Below, one piece after another: positions 1 through 5,823 of a stretch of 7,898 bases of DNA (positions are counted from its first letter, which is position 1; each line of letters begins with the position of its first letter). The DNA is taken from assembly GCA_030740135.1 (NCBI GenBank), contig JASLXW010000081.1, forward strand, positions 3,551 to 11,448, in the 5' to 3' direction. Position numbers and translations under genes: made by a program. The notes below the pieces were generated by a model that was not told the DNA's origin, ran no database searches, and saw only the letters and a program-made list of their open reading frames with translations. The DNA comes from Nitrospinota bacterium (lineage in GTDB: Bacteria; UBA8248; JACPRG01).

Positions 1-221
1 TACGTCATCATCAAGTAGACGATTTTCACCCCCGCCTCCCGGGCCGCCGTCAGGAGGCGGCGGTTCACCTCGATGACCGGCGCCGCGCCCGAGATGTCGA
101 ATCCGGCGAGGTCGAACATCCCTTCCTTCTTGGCGAAGGCGTTCTGGATATCGACAACGATGAGGGCCGTCCGATCGAGGTCGATCGTGACCGGCGCCGG
201 TTTTGCCGGCAGGGTGATCAT
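1..221 (-). CDS. Isochorismatase-family cysteine hydrolase, RutB-like (N-terminal part)
   Basis: Only the first 73 residues are present; the gene continues past the left edge. The translation contains the family's first core strand, ALIVVDIQNAF (residues 19-29), whose Asp24 corresponds to the catalytic Asp of the Asp-Lys-Cys triad. It is followed by DLAGFDISGAAPVIEVNRRLL, which closely resembles RutB (ureidoacrylate amidohydrolase of pyrimidine degradation) and related amidases. The ATG at 221-219 is preceded by a good ribosome binding site (GGGAGA, about 7 bases upstream). The Lys and nucleophilic Cys lie outside the window, so activity and substrate cannot be judged. Other isochorismatase-fold enzymes, such as N-carbamoylsarcosine amidase-like proteins, remain possible. 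The family call is firm; RutB function is an inference from N-terminal similarity. The gene is divergent from the TPR gene. Confidence 0.85.
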   Translation of the reverse strand, partial: MITLPAKPAPVTIDLDRTALIVVDIQNAFAKKEGMFDLAGFDISGAAPVIEVNRRLLTAAREAGVKIVYLMMT

Positions 222-418
222 TACGCTTCTCCCTTTCCGTTACGGGACGGCCGTTTCTATGGAATTCCGGGCGCAAGCCGATACGCCTGATCCCGCCGTT
301 GCGGTGAATGCGATGAATTCATCATAGCAAGGAACGCCATAATAAATCCGCATGGATTTAACGGTTGGGCGCGATCCGGAAACCGGAGATCGGCGCACCC
401 GGAGCGAGCGAGAAGGCC
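222..418. promoter_or_regulatory. Divergent intergenic region with two short palindromes
   Basis: This 197-bp gap separates the starts of the RutB-like gene (minus) and the TPR gene (plus), so it should hold promoters for both. It contains a perfect 12-bp palindrome, GATGAATTCATC, at 312-323. It also contains an inverted repeat with 7-bp arms (TAAATCC/GGATTTA) and a 4-base centre at 343-360. CATAAT at 338-343 is one base from the sigma70 -10 consensus in the plus direction and touches the second repeat, but I find no convincing -35 at 16-18 bases. No coding potential is evident. Promoter and operator roles are inferred from position and symmetry only. Confidence 0.4.
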
Positions 419-1666
419 ATGCGACGGTGGAGACTGAGATTCGGATGCGGGACGGTTCTGCTCGTTTATCTGCTCACGGCCTGCGCGCTGGCGGAGACCC
501 CCCAGGCCATCCCTCCGCCGAAGCCGTCGCGGAAGGAGGCCGCTCCCACTGTCCGCAAGGTCCAGAAGCTGAAAGAAAAGACGGCGCGCGTTCTGAAATC
601 CCGCGACCGACGACGCCCGAAGGTCCCACCCAAGAAATTGCCGGCCAAACCGGCGGACATCGACGCGCTTTTTTCCCGGGCGGTGGTCGCGCGGAAAAGG
701 GCGGATTGGAAGGCCGCCATCGCGCTTCTGGAGCGGGCCGTCGCGATCAATCCCCGTTTCGGCGAGGCCTTCAACGACCTGGGCGTCGCCCGCTTTCATC
801 TCGGCCGGACGGCCGAAGCGAGAGAGGCGTTCGAGCGGGCCCTTCGGATCTTTCAGAAGAAGCGGGACCGCCAAGGCGTCGGCTGGAGCCGGGCCAACCT
901 GGCGGCGCTGGCCCAGCGGGAGCATCGGTATTCCGAGGCCATGCGGCTCTATCGCGAATCCCTGTCCTCCTTTCGCCGCCGGGCCGACGAATCCAACGTC
1001 GCGGCCGGTTTGACCAACATGGGTCTCATCCACGAGGCCCGGGGGGAGTACGGCCCGGCGGAGAGGCTCCACCGGGAGGCGCTGACCCGCTCCCTCCGCC
1101 TCGGCGACGCGTGGGGCGTCGCGACGGCCTTGAACAACCTCGGCAACGCCCTCACCCAACAGGGAAAATATCGAGAAGCCCTGACCCACTACGAGAAGTC
1201 ACGGGGCATCGCCCTCCGTCTGGGCGATAGGCGCTTGGGGGCGAAAAGCCTGAGCAACCAGGCCCTCGTTCAGGAGTCGCTCGGGCGAATCGGCGAGGCC
1301 CTGCGCCTGCACCGTGCGGCGCTGGGCGTTTTTGAAGACGTGGGCGACGAGCGGGCGGCCGCCCGGAGCCTCAACAACCTCGCGAATCTGCACGAGGCCC
1401 GGGGACGGCGGGAGCGGGCGGCCGGGCTTTACGAAAGGTCCCTGGCCATTAAGCGGCGCCTCGGCGATGCGCGCGGCGTCGCCGTGTCGCTGAACAACCT
1501 CGCCAACATCCAAAAATCGCTCGGGAGACTGTCCGATGCGTTGGGGGGATACTGCGAGGGGCTTTCAATCAGCCGGCGTCTCGGCCTCGCGCCGCTGGAG
1601 AAGCTGATCCGGGAGAACCTGGGTTTGTTGCGGAGAAAGCGGGCCGGGCTTTCGTGTGAAGGTTAG
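419..1666 (+). CDS. Tetratricopeptide-repeat putative lipoprotein
   Basis: The protein has 415 residues from the ATG at 419, which is preceded by GAGCGAGAAGG. An in-frame TTG at 365 would add 18 residues ahead of the signal sequence and is less likely. Residues 1-21 form a basic and hydrophobic signal ending in LLTAC, which fits a lipobox with Cys22 as the lipidated residue; ALA at 23-25 also leaves signal peptidase I possible. A Pro/Lys/Arg-rich linker (about 26-78) follows. Next come two TPRs (about 80-150), then six 40-residue kinesin-light-chain-type TPR units (151-390) with Asp at 150, 190, 230, 270, 310 and 350 and NNL or similar at each helix A. A short TPR-like cap ends the protein. 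It is probably a cell-envelope scaffold for protein contacts, with no enzymatic domain seen. Partners are unknown; it stands alone on its strand and converges on the E1-beta gene. Confidence 0.85.
   Translation: MRRWRLRFGCGTVLLVYLLTACALAETPQAIPPPKPSRKEAAPTVRKVQKLKEKTARVLKSRDRRRPKVPPKKLPAKPADIDALFSRAVVARKRADWKAAIALLERAVAINPRFGEAFNDLGVARFHLGRTAEAREAFERALRIFQKKRDRQGVGWSRANLAALAQREHRYSEAMRLYRESLSSFRRRADESNVAAGLTNMGLIHEARGEYGPAERLHREALTRSLRLGDAWGVATALNNLGNALTQQGKYREALTHYEKSRGIALRLGDRRLGAKSLSNQALVQESLGRIGEALRLHRAALGVFEDVGDERAAARSLNNLANLHEARGRRERAAGLYERSLAIKRRLGDARGVAVSLNNLANIQKSLGRLSDALGGYCEGLSISRRLGLAPLEKLIRENLGLLRRKRAGLSCEG
869..1588 (+). repeat. Six tandem 120-bp units encoding 40-residue TPRs
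   Basis: Residues 151-390 of the TPR protein fall into six units of exactly 40 residues, with no insertion or deletion between units. Recurrent landmarks are RLGD or a similar ending at each boundary and (S/A)LNNLAN or LNNLGN in helix A. At the DNA level this is a diverged 120-bp tandem repeat; stretches such as ctcaacaacctcgc recur with few changes. It is a protein-level repeat within a gene, not a separate mobile or satellite element. Confidence 0.8.
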
Positions 1667-1838
1667 CACCCGGTTTCAGAAGTTCGGTAACTCTCGCAGC
1701 CCCGATCCCAGTGGAGGGCGGAGCTCCGAGTGGGCCTCTGATTTAATGCGTTAATCCAAAGTGGGAAGACTTACGTCGAGATTGGTATATTCTATGATAC
1801 CTACGACGAAGTACGATTATCACCCTGAGCGAGATGTT

Positions 1839-1876
1839 GCGCAAGAGGGCGGCCCATCAGGGTCGCCCTCTTGCGC
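1839..1876. terminator. Strong 17-bp hairpin, probable bidirectional terminator
   Basis: The arms at 1839-1855 (GCGCAAGAGGGCGGCCC) and 1860-1876 (GGGTCGCCCTCTTGCGC) pair over 17 bp with one G.T wobble and enclose the 4-base loop ATCA. It sits between the convergent 3' ends of the TPR gene and the E1-beta gene, where a shared terminator is expected. Neither flank has a long T run, so it may act as an imperfect terminator or as a 3'-end stabiliser rather than a textbook intrinsic terminator. Confidence 0.6.
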
Positions 1877-1899
1877 GAAACGAAAGTTTTCGAGGGGGG

Positions 1900-1931
1900 C
1901 TGGGGGGACAGTTTTCAAAATGTCCCCCCAG
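1900..1931. repeat. Palindromic element, copy 1 (11-bp arms)
   Basis: CTGGGGGGACA at 1900-1910 and TGTCCCCCCAG at 1921-1931 are exact inverted repeats around the 10-base centre GTTTTCAAAA. It lies 10 bases beyond the E1-beta stop codon and would form a hairpin in that transcript. A second, diverged copy is at 7743-7771; over 29 aligned positions 24 agree. From general knowledge, GGGGACA...TGTCCCC palindromes occur as dispersed REP-like repeats in several high-GC lineages. No transposase is present here, so class and mobility are inferred. Confidence 0.55.
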
Positions 1932-1941
1932 GATTTTCATC

Positions 1942-2925
1942 TCACACTGAAACCCCTTCCATCACCTTCCGGACCGCGTCGACGATCTTTTCCTCGTTTG
2001 GGAGGATGTAGTCCTCCAGGGGCTTGCTGAAGGGGATGGGTGCGTCGTGGGCCGCGACGCGCGCGATGGGGGCGTCCAGGTAGTCGAAGGCCTCCTCATT
2101 GATCACCGCCGAGATCTCCGCCCCGACGCCGCCGGTCTTGCACCCCTCCTCGACGATGACCACCCGGTTCGTCTTCCGGACGGCCTCGACGATGCCCGCC
2201 TTGTCCAGCGGGACGAGCGTCCTCGGGTCCAGGACCATGGCGCTGATCCCCTCCTTCTCCAGGGTCTCGGCGGCGGCCAGGGCCTTGGTGACCATGAACG
2301 ACAGGGCGATGACGCAAACGTCTGTTCCGTCCCGCTTGATGTCCGCTTTCCCGAGGGGAATCGTGTACTCTTCTTCCGGCACCGGACCCGAGATTTTGTA
2401 GAGGGCCTTGTGCTCGAAGAAGGCGACGGGGTTGGGGTCCCGGATGGCGCTTTTGAGAAGGCCCTTGCCGTCCCGTGGGTCGGAGGGCATGACGACCTTC
2501 AGCCCCGGAGAATGGATCAAGAGCGCTTCGAGGCTCTGGCTGTGCGTCGCGCCGAAGTTGAAATATCCCCCGCTCGGCAGCCGGAGCACCAGCGGAACGG
2601 AAAGCTGCCCGCCGAACATGTAACGGGTCTTGCTGGCCTGGTTGAAGATCTGGTCCATGGCGACGAACATGAAGTCGCTGAACTGGAGCTCGGGCACGGG
2701 CCTCATGCCCATGAGCGCCGCCCCGACCGACGCCCCCATGATCGCCGACTCGCTGATGGGCGTATCGCGGACGCGGTCCGCCCCGAACTCGTCCATCAGG
2801 CCGCGCGTCACCGACCACACGTAAGCCAGCCCGATGTCCTCGCCGAGACAGAAGACCTTCGCGTCCCGTTTCATTTCTTCTCTCAAGGCCTCGTTCAAGG
2901 CCTCCCACATCATGATCTCGCGCAT
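1942..2925 (-). CDS. Alpha-ketoacid dehydrogenase E1 component, beta subunit (AcoB/PdhB-like)
   Basis: This 327-residue protein is the TPP-dependent E1 beta subunit, which forms an alpha2-beta2 heterotetramer with the gene just upstream and decarboxylates or cleaves a 2-oxo compound before acyl transfer to a lipoyl E2. It opens with the typical MREIMMWEALNEALREEM. GEDIG (28-32) is followed by RVRDTPISE, with Glu59 matching the residue that activates the TPP aminopyrimidine ring. His128 in THSQS matches the conserved active-site His of bacterial E1-beta. The C-terminal transketolase domain contains VVIVEEG and a terminal KPLEDYILPN segment. The ATG at 2925-2923 follows AGGAAA, which overlaps the end of E1-alpha; the gap between the genes is only 10 bases, so they are translationally close. 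A longer in-frame start at 2982 would lie inside E1-alpha and is rejected. Length is normal for the family. The substrate (acetoin, pyruvate or branched-chain oxoacid) is not fixed by sequence. Confidence 0.95.
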   Translation of the reverse strand: MREIMMWEALNEALREEMKRDAKVFCLGEDIGLAYVWSVTRGLMDEFGADRVRDTPISESAIMGASVGAALMGMRPVPELQFSDFMFVAMDQIFNQASKTRYMFGGQLSVPLVLRLPSGGYFNFGATHSQSLEALLIHSPGLKVVMPSDPRDGKGLLKSAIRDPNPVAFFEHKALYKISGPVPEEEYTIPLGKADIKRDGTDVCVIALSFMVTKALAAAETLEKEGISAMVLDPRTLVPLDKAGIVEAVRKTNRVVIVEEGCKTGGVGAEISAVINEEAFDYLDAPIARVAAHDAPIPFSKPLEDYILPNEEKIVDAVRKVMEGVSV

Positions 2926-2935
2926 GGCGGTTTCC

Positions 2936-3943
2936 TCAGGCGAAGATGTCTTCCAGCGCCTCTTCGGGCGCGGGAAATTCACTGGACAGGGCGAAATCGA
3001 CGGCCTCGCCGATCACCCGGTCGGCCTCCGCGTTCGCGGCTTCGATCTCCTTTTTCGTCATGTTCAGGTGCTTCTCGAGCCGGAGGACGGCGTCCCGCTT
3101 CATCCAGGAGTCCAATTCCTCCTTCGTCCGGTACACGCCGGCCGGGGGGTCGCCCCGGGAGTGTCCCCGGAAGCGGTACGTTTTCAACTCCAGCAACGAG
3201 GGGCCGCCTCCGGACCGGGCCCGGGCCACGGCCTCGCGCATGGCCTCATGAACGGCCAGAACGTCCATGCCGTCCACGACGACGCCGGGGATGTCGTACC
3301 CGCGCGCGCGGTCGGCGATGTCGGCGACGGCCGTGCTCCTTCCCGCGGAAAAGCTGACGGCGTAACCGTTGTTCTCGCACACATAGATCACCGGCAGTTT
3401 CCAGATGGCCGCCATGTTGACACCCTCGTGGAAGGTCCCCTGGTTGGAGGCCCCGTCCCCGAAGAAGGCCGCGCAGACGTTGGGCTTCTTTTCGATCTGG
3501 AAGGCGAGGCCCACGCCGGCGGCGATGACCAGGTTCGCGCCGACGATGGGGTTGGCGCCGTACAGGCCCCGGGGTAGGTCGGCGATGTGCATCGAGCCAC
3601 CTTTGCCCTTGCACAGGCCGGTCTTGCGGCCCAGGAGCTCCGCCATCATCGCCTTGGGATCGCTCCCCTTGGCGATGGCCGTTCCATGCCCCCGGTGGGT
3701 GGCGAGGACGACGTCGTCATCGCCCAGGTTGGCGCACACGCCCATGCTGGTGGCCTCTTGGCCGATGCTCGTGTGAATCGTCCCCTTCACGTGTCCTTCC
3801 TGGAACAGGCGGTCGGCGTTCTCGTCGAACTTCCGGATGAGGAGCATCGTGTGGTGCCACTTCCGCAGGGTGGCCCCATCCAGCCGGGACGGTTTCGCCC
3901 GGGGGGGGGAGGGGGTCTTTTTCGGTGTCGCCCTTTTTGCCAT
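2936..3943 (-). CDS. TPP-dependent dehydrogenase E1 component, alpha subunit (AcoA/PdhA-like)
   Basis: This 335-residue protein binds thiamine diphosphate and Mg and pairs with the E1-beta subunit encoded 10 bases downstream. The TPP motif is complete: GDG at 162-164 to ENN at 190-192, with NQGTFHEGVNMAAIWKLPVI between. Other family landmarks are IGQEATSMG (60-68), THRGHGTAIAKG (82-93), GKGGSMHIAD (113-122) and YRFRGHSRGDP (256-266), whose His261 lies in the conserved active-site loop. The THRGHG/AIAKG and KGKGGSMHIAD wording is closest to acetoin dehydrogenase AcoA. The ATG at 3943-3941 is chosen because GAGAAGGGG lies about 10 bases upstream; a TTG at 3970 would overlap that site. Residues 2-20 form a Lys/Pro-rich tail unlike the core, part of it encoded by a C9 run (G9 on the plus strand). 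It is the middle gene of the ALDH, E1-alpha, E1-beta operon. No E2 or E3 gene is present here. Confidence 0.95.
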   Translation of the reverse strand: MAKRATPKKTPSPPRAKPSRLDGATLRKWHHTMLLIRKFDENADRLFQEGHVKGTIHTSIGQEATSMGVCANLGDDDVVLATHRGHGTAIAKGSDPKAMMAELLGRKTGLCKGKGGSMHIADLPRGLYGANPIVGANLVIAAGVGLAFQIEKKPNVCAAFFGDGASNQGTFHEGVNMAAIWKLPVIYVCENNGYAVSFSAGRSTAVADIADRARGYDIPGVVVDGMDVLAVHEAMREAVARARSGGGPSLLELKTYRFRGHSRGDPPAGVYRTKEELDSWMKRDAVLRLEKHLNMTKKEIEAANAEADRVIGEAVDFALSSEFPAPEEALEDIFA

Positions 3944-3994
3944 CGGTCGGATGCCCCTTCTCGTTTTCAAGGGAAATGGGGTTTCGGGAATCGG

Positions 3995-5503
3995 TTATGT
4001 GGCGTACGGATTCGCCTGGCTCTCCGTCAGGTCCATCCACACGGTCTTCGTCTGGGTGTAGAGGTCGATGACCTCTTGTCCGTTTTCACGGCCGTAGCCG
4101 CTCATTTTATAGCCGCCGAACGGGACGGCCCAGTGAACTTTGCGGTAGCAGTTGATCCAGATGGTGCCGGCCTTGATTCGCCGGGAGACCCGGAGGGCCC
4201 GTTTCAGATCGCGCGTCCAGACTCCCCCGGCCAGGCCGTACTTGACGGCGTTGGCCCTTTCCACCAGCTCGTCCTCGTCCGAGAACCGGAACGTGGAGAC
4301 CACCGGGCCGAAGATCTCCTCGCGGGCGATGCGCATGTCGTGGCTCACCCCGGAGAAGACCGTCGGGGTGAAGAAAAATCCCGATGAGAGGGCCGGGTCC
4401 TCCGGGGGTTTGCCGCCCGTCAGGATCTCCGCGCCCTCGTCCACTCCGCTTTGGACCAACTCGCGGATCTTGTTCCACTGCTGCTCGCACGTCTGCGAGC
4501 CCATCTGGGTCTTTTGGTTGAGGGGGTCGCCCACGCGGATTTCGGACGCCCGTGAAACCAGCTTCTCCAGAAAGGCGTCGTGGATCTTTTCGTGGAGGAA
4601 CAGCCGCGAGCCGGCCACGCAGGTTTGGCCCGACGCGACGAAGACCCCGCCCATCGCGGCCGTGACGGCGTCGTCCAGGTCGGTGTCGTCGAACACGATG
4701 TTGGGCGACTTGCCGCCCAGCTCGAAGGAGACGTGCTTCAGCGTGTCGGCGGCGTTGCGCGCGATGGCCTGACCGGTCGAGGTCTCGCCCGTAAAGGCGA
4801 TCTTGTCCACGTCCGGGTGCCGGACCAAGGCCTCGCCGGCGGTTTCGCCGAAACCGGGAACGATGTTCACCACGCCGGGAGGGAATCCGGCCTCTTCGAC
4901 CAGACACCCCAGCTCCAGGGCCGTGACCGAGGTGTGCTCCGCCGGCTTGAGGACCACCGTGTTGCCCGCCGCCAGGGCCGGGGCGATCTTGAAGGCCGCC
5001 ATGAGGAAGGGCGAGTTCCAGGGAACGATGCACCCGCATACGCCCACCGGCTCGCGGACGGTGTACACGTGGAAGTCGCCGCCGACAGGGATCGTCGTCC
5101 CTTCGATCTTGTCGGCCAGGCCGGCGAAGTAGTAGTGCCATTGCGCCGTCGCGGGCATCTCCACGCCCGCCGTCTCGCGGATGGCCTTGCCGTTGTCGAG
5201 TGACTCCAGGCGGGCCAGCCGGTCGGCGTTCTTCAAGGTGAGGTCGCCGAGCTTTCGCAGGAGCGCGCCCCGCCCGCTGGGGGTCATTTCGGGCCAGGGG
5301 CCGCTCTCGAACGCTTTGCGGGCGGCCTTCACCGCCCGGTCGATGTCCTCCTCAAGACCCTCCCCCACCACGGCCCAGATCTTTCCCGTCGCGGGGTTGA
5401 GGCTTTCGAAGGTCTTTCCCGAGGCGGGCTCGACCCATTCTCCCCCGATGAACAGTTTGTCATACGTCCGCACTGCCGCGTCGAGCTCGCTCGCCCTGGT
5501 CAT
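3995..5503 (-). CDS. NAD(P)-dependent aldehyde dehydrogenase (ALDH superfamily)
   Basis: This 502-residue protein is a full-length ALDH that oxidises an aldehyde to its carboxylate in the cytoplasm. Key residues are all present: Asn163 in PWNSP (oxyanion hole), Lys186 in LKPAEHT (cofactor), FTGETSTG (237-244), catalytic base Glu261 in ELGGKSP, and nucleophile Cys295 in SGQTCVAGSR. EEIFGPV and the C-terminal PFGGYKMSGYGRENG are typical of the betaine-aldehyde, phenylacetaldehyde and hydroxymuconate-semialdehyde dehydrogenase group, but the substrate cannot be named. The ATG at 5503-5501 follows a strong AGAGGAGAT site; an upstream in-frame start at 5569 lacks one. It is the first gene of the minus-strand operon, with about 50 bases before E1-alpha. 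Placement with an AcoAB-like E1 suggests it removes an aldehyde released by that enzyme (inference). Confidence 0.95.
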   Translation of the reverse strand: MTRASELDAAVRTYDKLFIGGEWVEPASGKTFESLNPATGKIWAVVGEGLEEDIDRAVKAARKAFESGPWPEMTPSGRGALLRKLGDLTLKNADRLARLESLDNGKAIRETAGVEMPATAQWHYYFAGLADKIEGTTIPVGGDFHVYTVREPVGVCGCIVPWNSPFLMAAFKIAPALAAGNTVVLKPAEHTSVTALELGCLVEEAGFPPGVVNIVPGFGETAGEALVRHPDVDKIAFTGETSTGQAIARNAADTLKHVSFELGGKSPNIVFDDTDLDDAVTAAMGGVFVASGQTCVAGSRLFLHEKIHDAFLEKLVSRASEIRVGDPLNQKTQMGSQTCEQQWNKIRELVQSGVDEGAEILTGGKPPEDPALSSGFFFTPTVFSGVSHDMRIAREEIFGPVVSTFRFSDEDELVERANAVKYGLAGGVWTRDLKRALRVSRRIKAGTIWINCYRKVHWAVPFGGYKMSGYGRENGQEVIDLYTQTKTVWMDLTESQANPYAT

Positions 5504-5544
5504 GGCCGATCTCCTCTTACGCGAATTTTCCCGCTGAAAACGCC

Positions 5545-5553
5545 ATTCTACCA
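5545..5553 (-). promoter_or_regulatory. Candidate extended -10 promoter of the ALDH-E1 operon
   Basis: On the minus strand the sequence reads TGGTAGAAT, matching TGnTATAAT at all but one specified base. It would start transcription near 5538, about 35 bases before the ALDH ATG, leaving room for the ribosome binding site. The best upstream hexamers (TTGCGA at spacing 13, GTGTTT at spacing 17) are poor -35 elements, which fits an extended -10 promoter. This was found by eye only. Confidence 0.4.
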
Positions 5554-5761
5554 AAAAACGGAATCGCAAACACGACCGGCGCTACCGGGTTGCGATGCGC
5601 CCTCCGCTTGCCCCCGTCCTTCGGAATCTGTTAATTTGAAAGGGTCCGCTGACAGGAAGCTTATCAGAGGGATAGCGCTGAGACACGGCGGCATGAGGTG
5701 ACGCCGGGTGATGCTCCCGGTGTTCGCGGGACTCATCTCGGAATGCCGGTGAAGAGGGTGC

Positions 5762-5779
5762 CCGGCCCGCTCGGGCCGG
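5762..5779 (+). promoter_or_regulatory. GC-rich inverted repeat in the SDR leader
   Basis: CCGGCCC and GGGCCGG pair around the tetraloop GCTC (full symmetry CCGGCCCG, CT, CGGGCCGG). It ends 44 bases before the SDR start codon and clear of its ribosome binding site (GGGAGGA, about 5811-5817). It could be an mRNA leader hairpin or a dyad operator; the sequence does not decide. Confidence 0.35.
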
Positions 5780-5823
5780 CCCCGGACATACCCCCTCAGG
5801 GAACCGAATGGGAGGACATTTCA

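Larger units (their letters stand above)
1667..1941. other. Convergent intergenic region, partly AT-rich
   Basis: This 275-bp gap lies between two gene ends (TPR on plus, E1-beta on minus). The 90 bases at 1741-1830 contain 36 G/C (40%), far below the surrounding coding sequence. Its right half carries the two inverted repeats listed separately. A plus-strand reading frame crosses it and runs antisense into E1-beta, but it has no ribosome binding site and no recognisable protein, so I do not call it. A short dyad GGTAT/ATACC sits at 1784-1801 around a TATGAT hexamer at 1793-1798; no convincing -35 was found. Confidence 0.5.
5504..5823. other. Divergent promoter region between the two operons
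   Basis: These 320 bases separate the starts of the ALDH gene (minus) and the SDR gene (plus); no credible gene lies in them. The ALDH side holds an extended -10 element at 5545-5553, listed separately. On the SDR side TTGAAA at 5636-5641 could be a -35, but the hexamer 17 bases on (GCTTAT) is a poor -10. An imperfect dyad (CTGA...TCAG) occurs at about 5649-5667. The last 140 bases are GC-rich and contain several overlapping inverted repeats (5686-5779), so the SDR mRNA leader is probably structured. Co-regulation of the two operons from here is plausible but unproven. Confidence 0.45.

Noticed and set aside
257..1189. 310-codon minus-strand open frame opposite the TPR gene
   Set aside because: It is the reverse shadow of the TPR repeats, with no ribosome binding site and no domain.
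1761..2030. Possible 89-residue protein across the intergenic region and the end of E1-beta
   Set aside because: It starts with GTG without a ribosome binding site, reads through both hairpins and ends antisense within E1-beta.
2047..3357. 436-codon plus-strand open frame opposite E1-alpha and E1-beta
   Set aside because: It lies antisense to two well-recognised genes, its translation is low-complexity Arg/Gly/Pro-rich, and it resembles no family; it is a by-product of high G+C coding sequence.
5636..5664. TTGAAA...GCTTAT as the SDR promoter
   Set aside because: The -35 is fair but the -10 is poor; it is mentioned only in the intergenic description.
5698..5823. 42-residue N-terminal extension of the SDR from a GTG
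   Set aside because: It lacks similarity to SDR N-termini, spans the leader hairpins, and the ATG at 5824 has a much better ribosome binding site just before the Rossmann fold.
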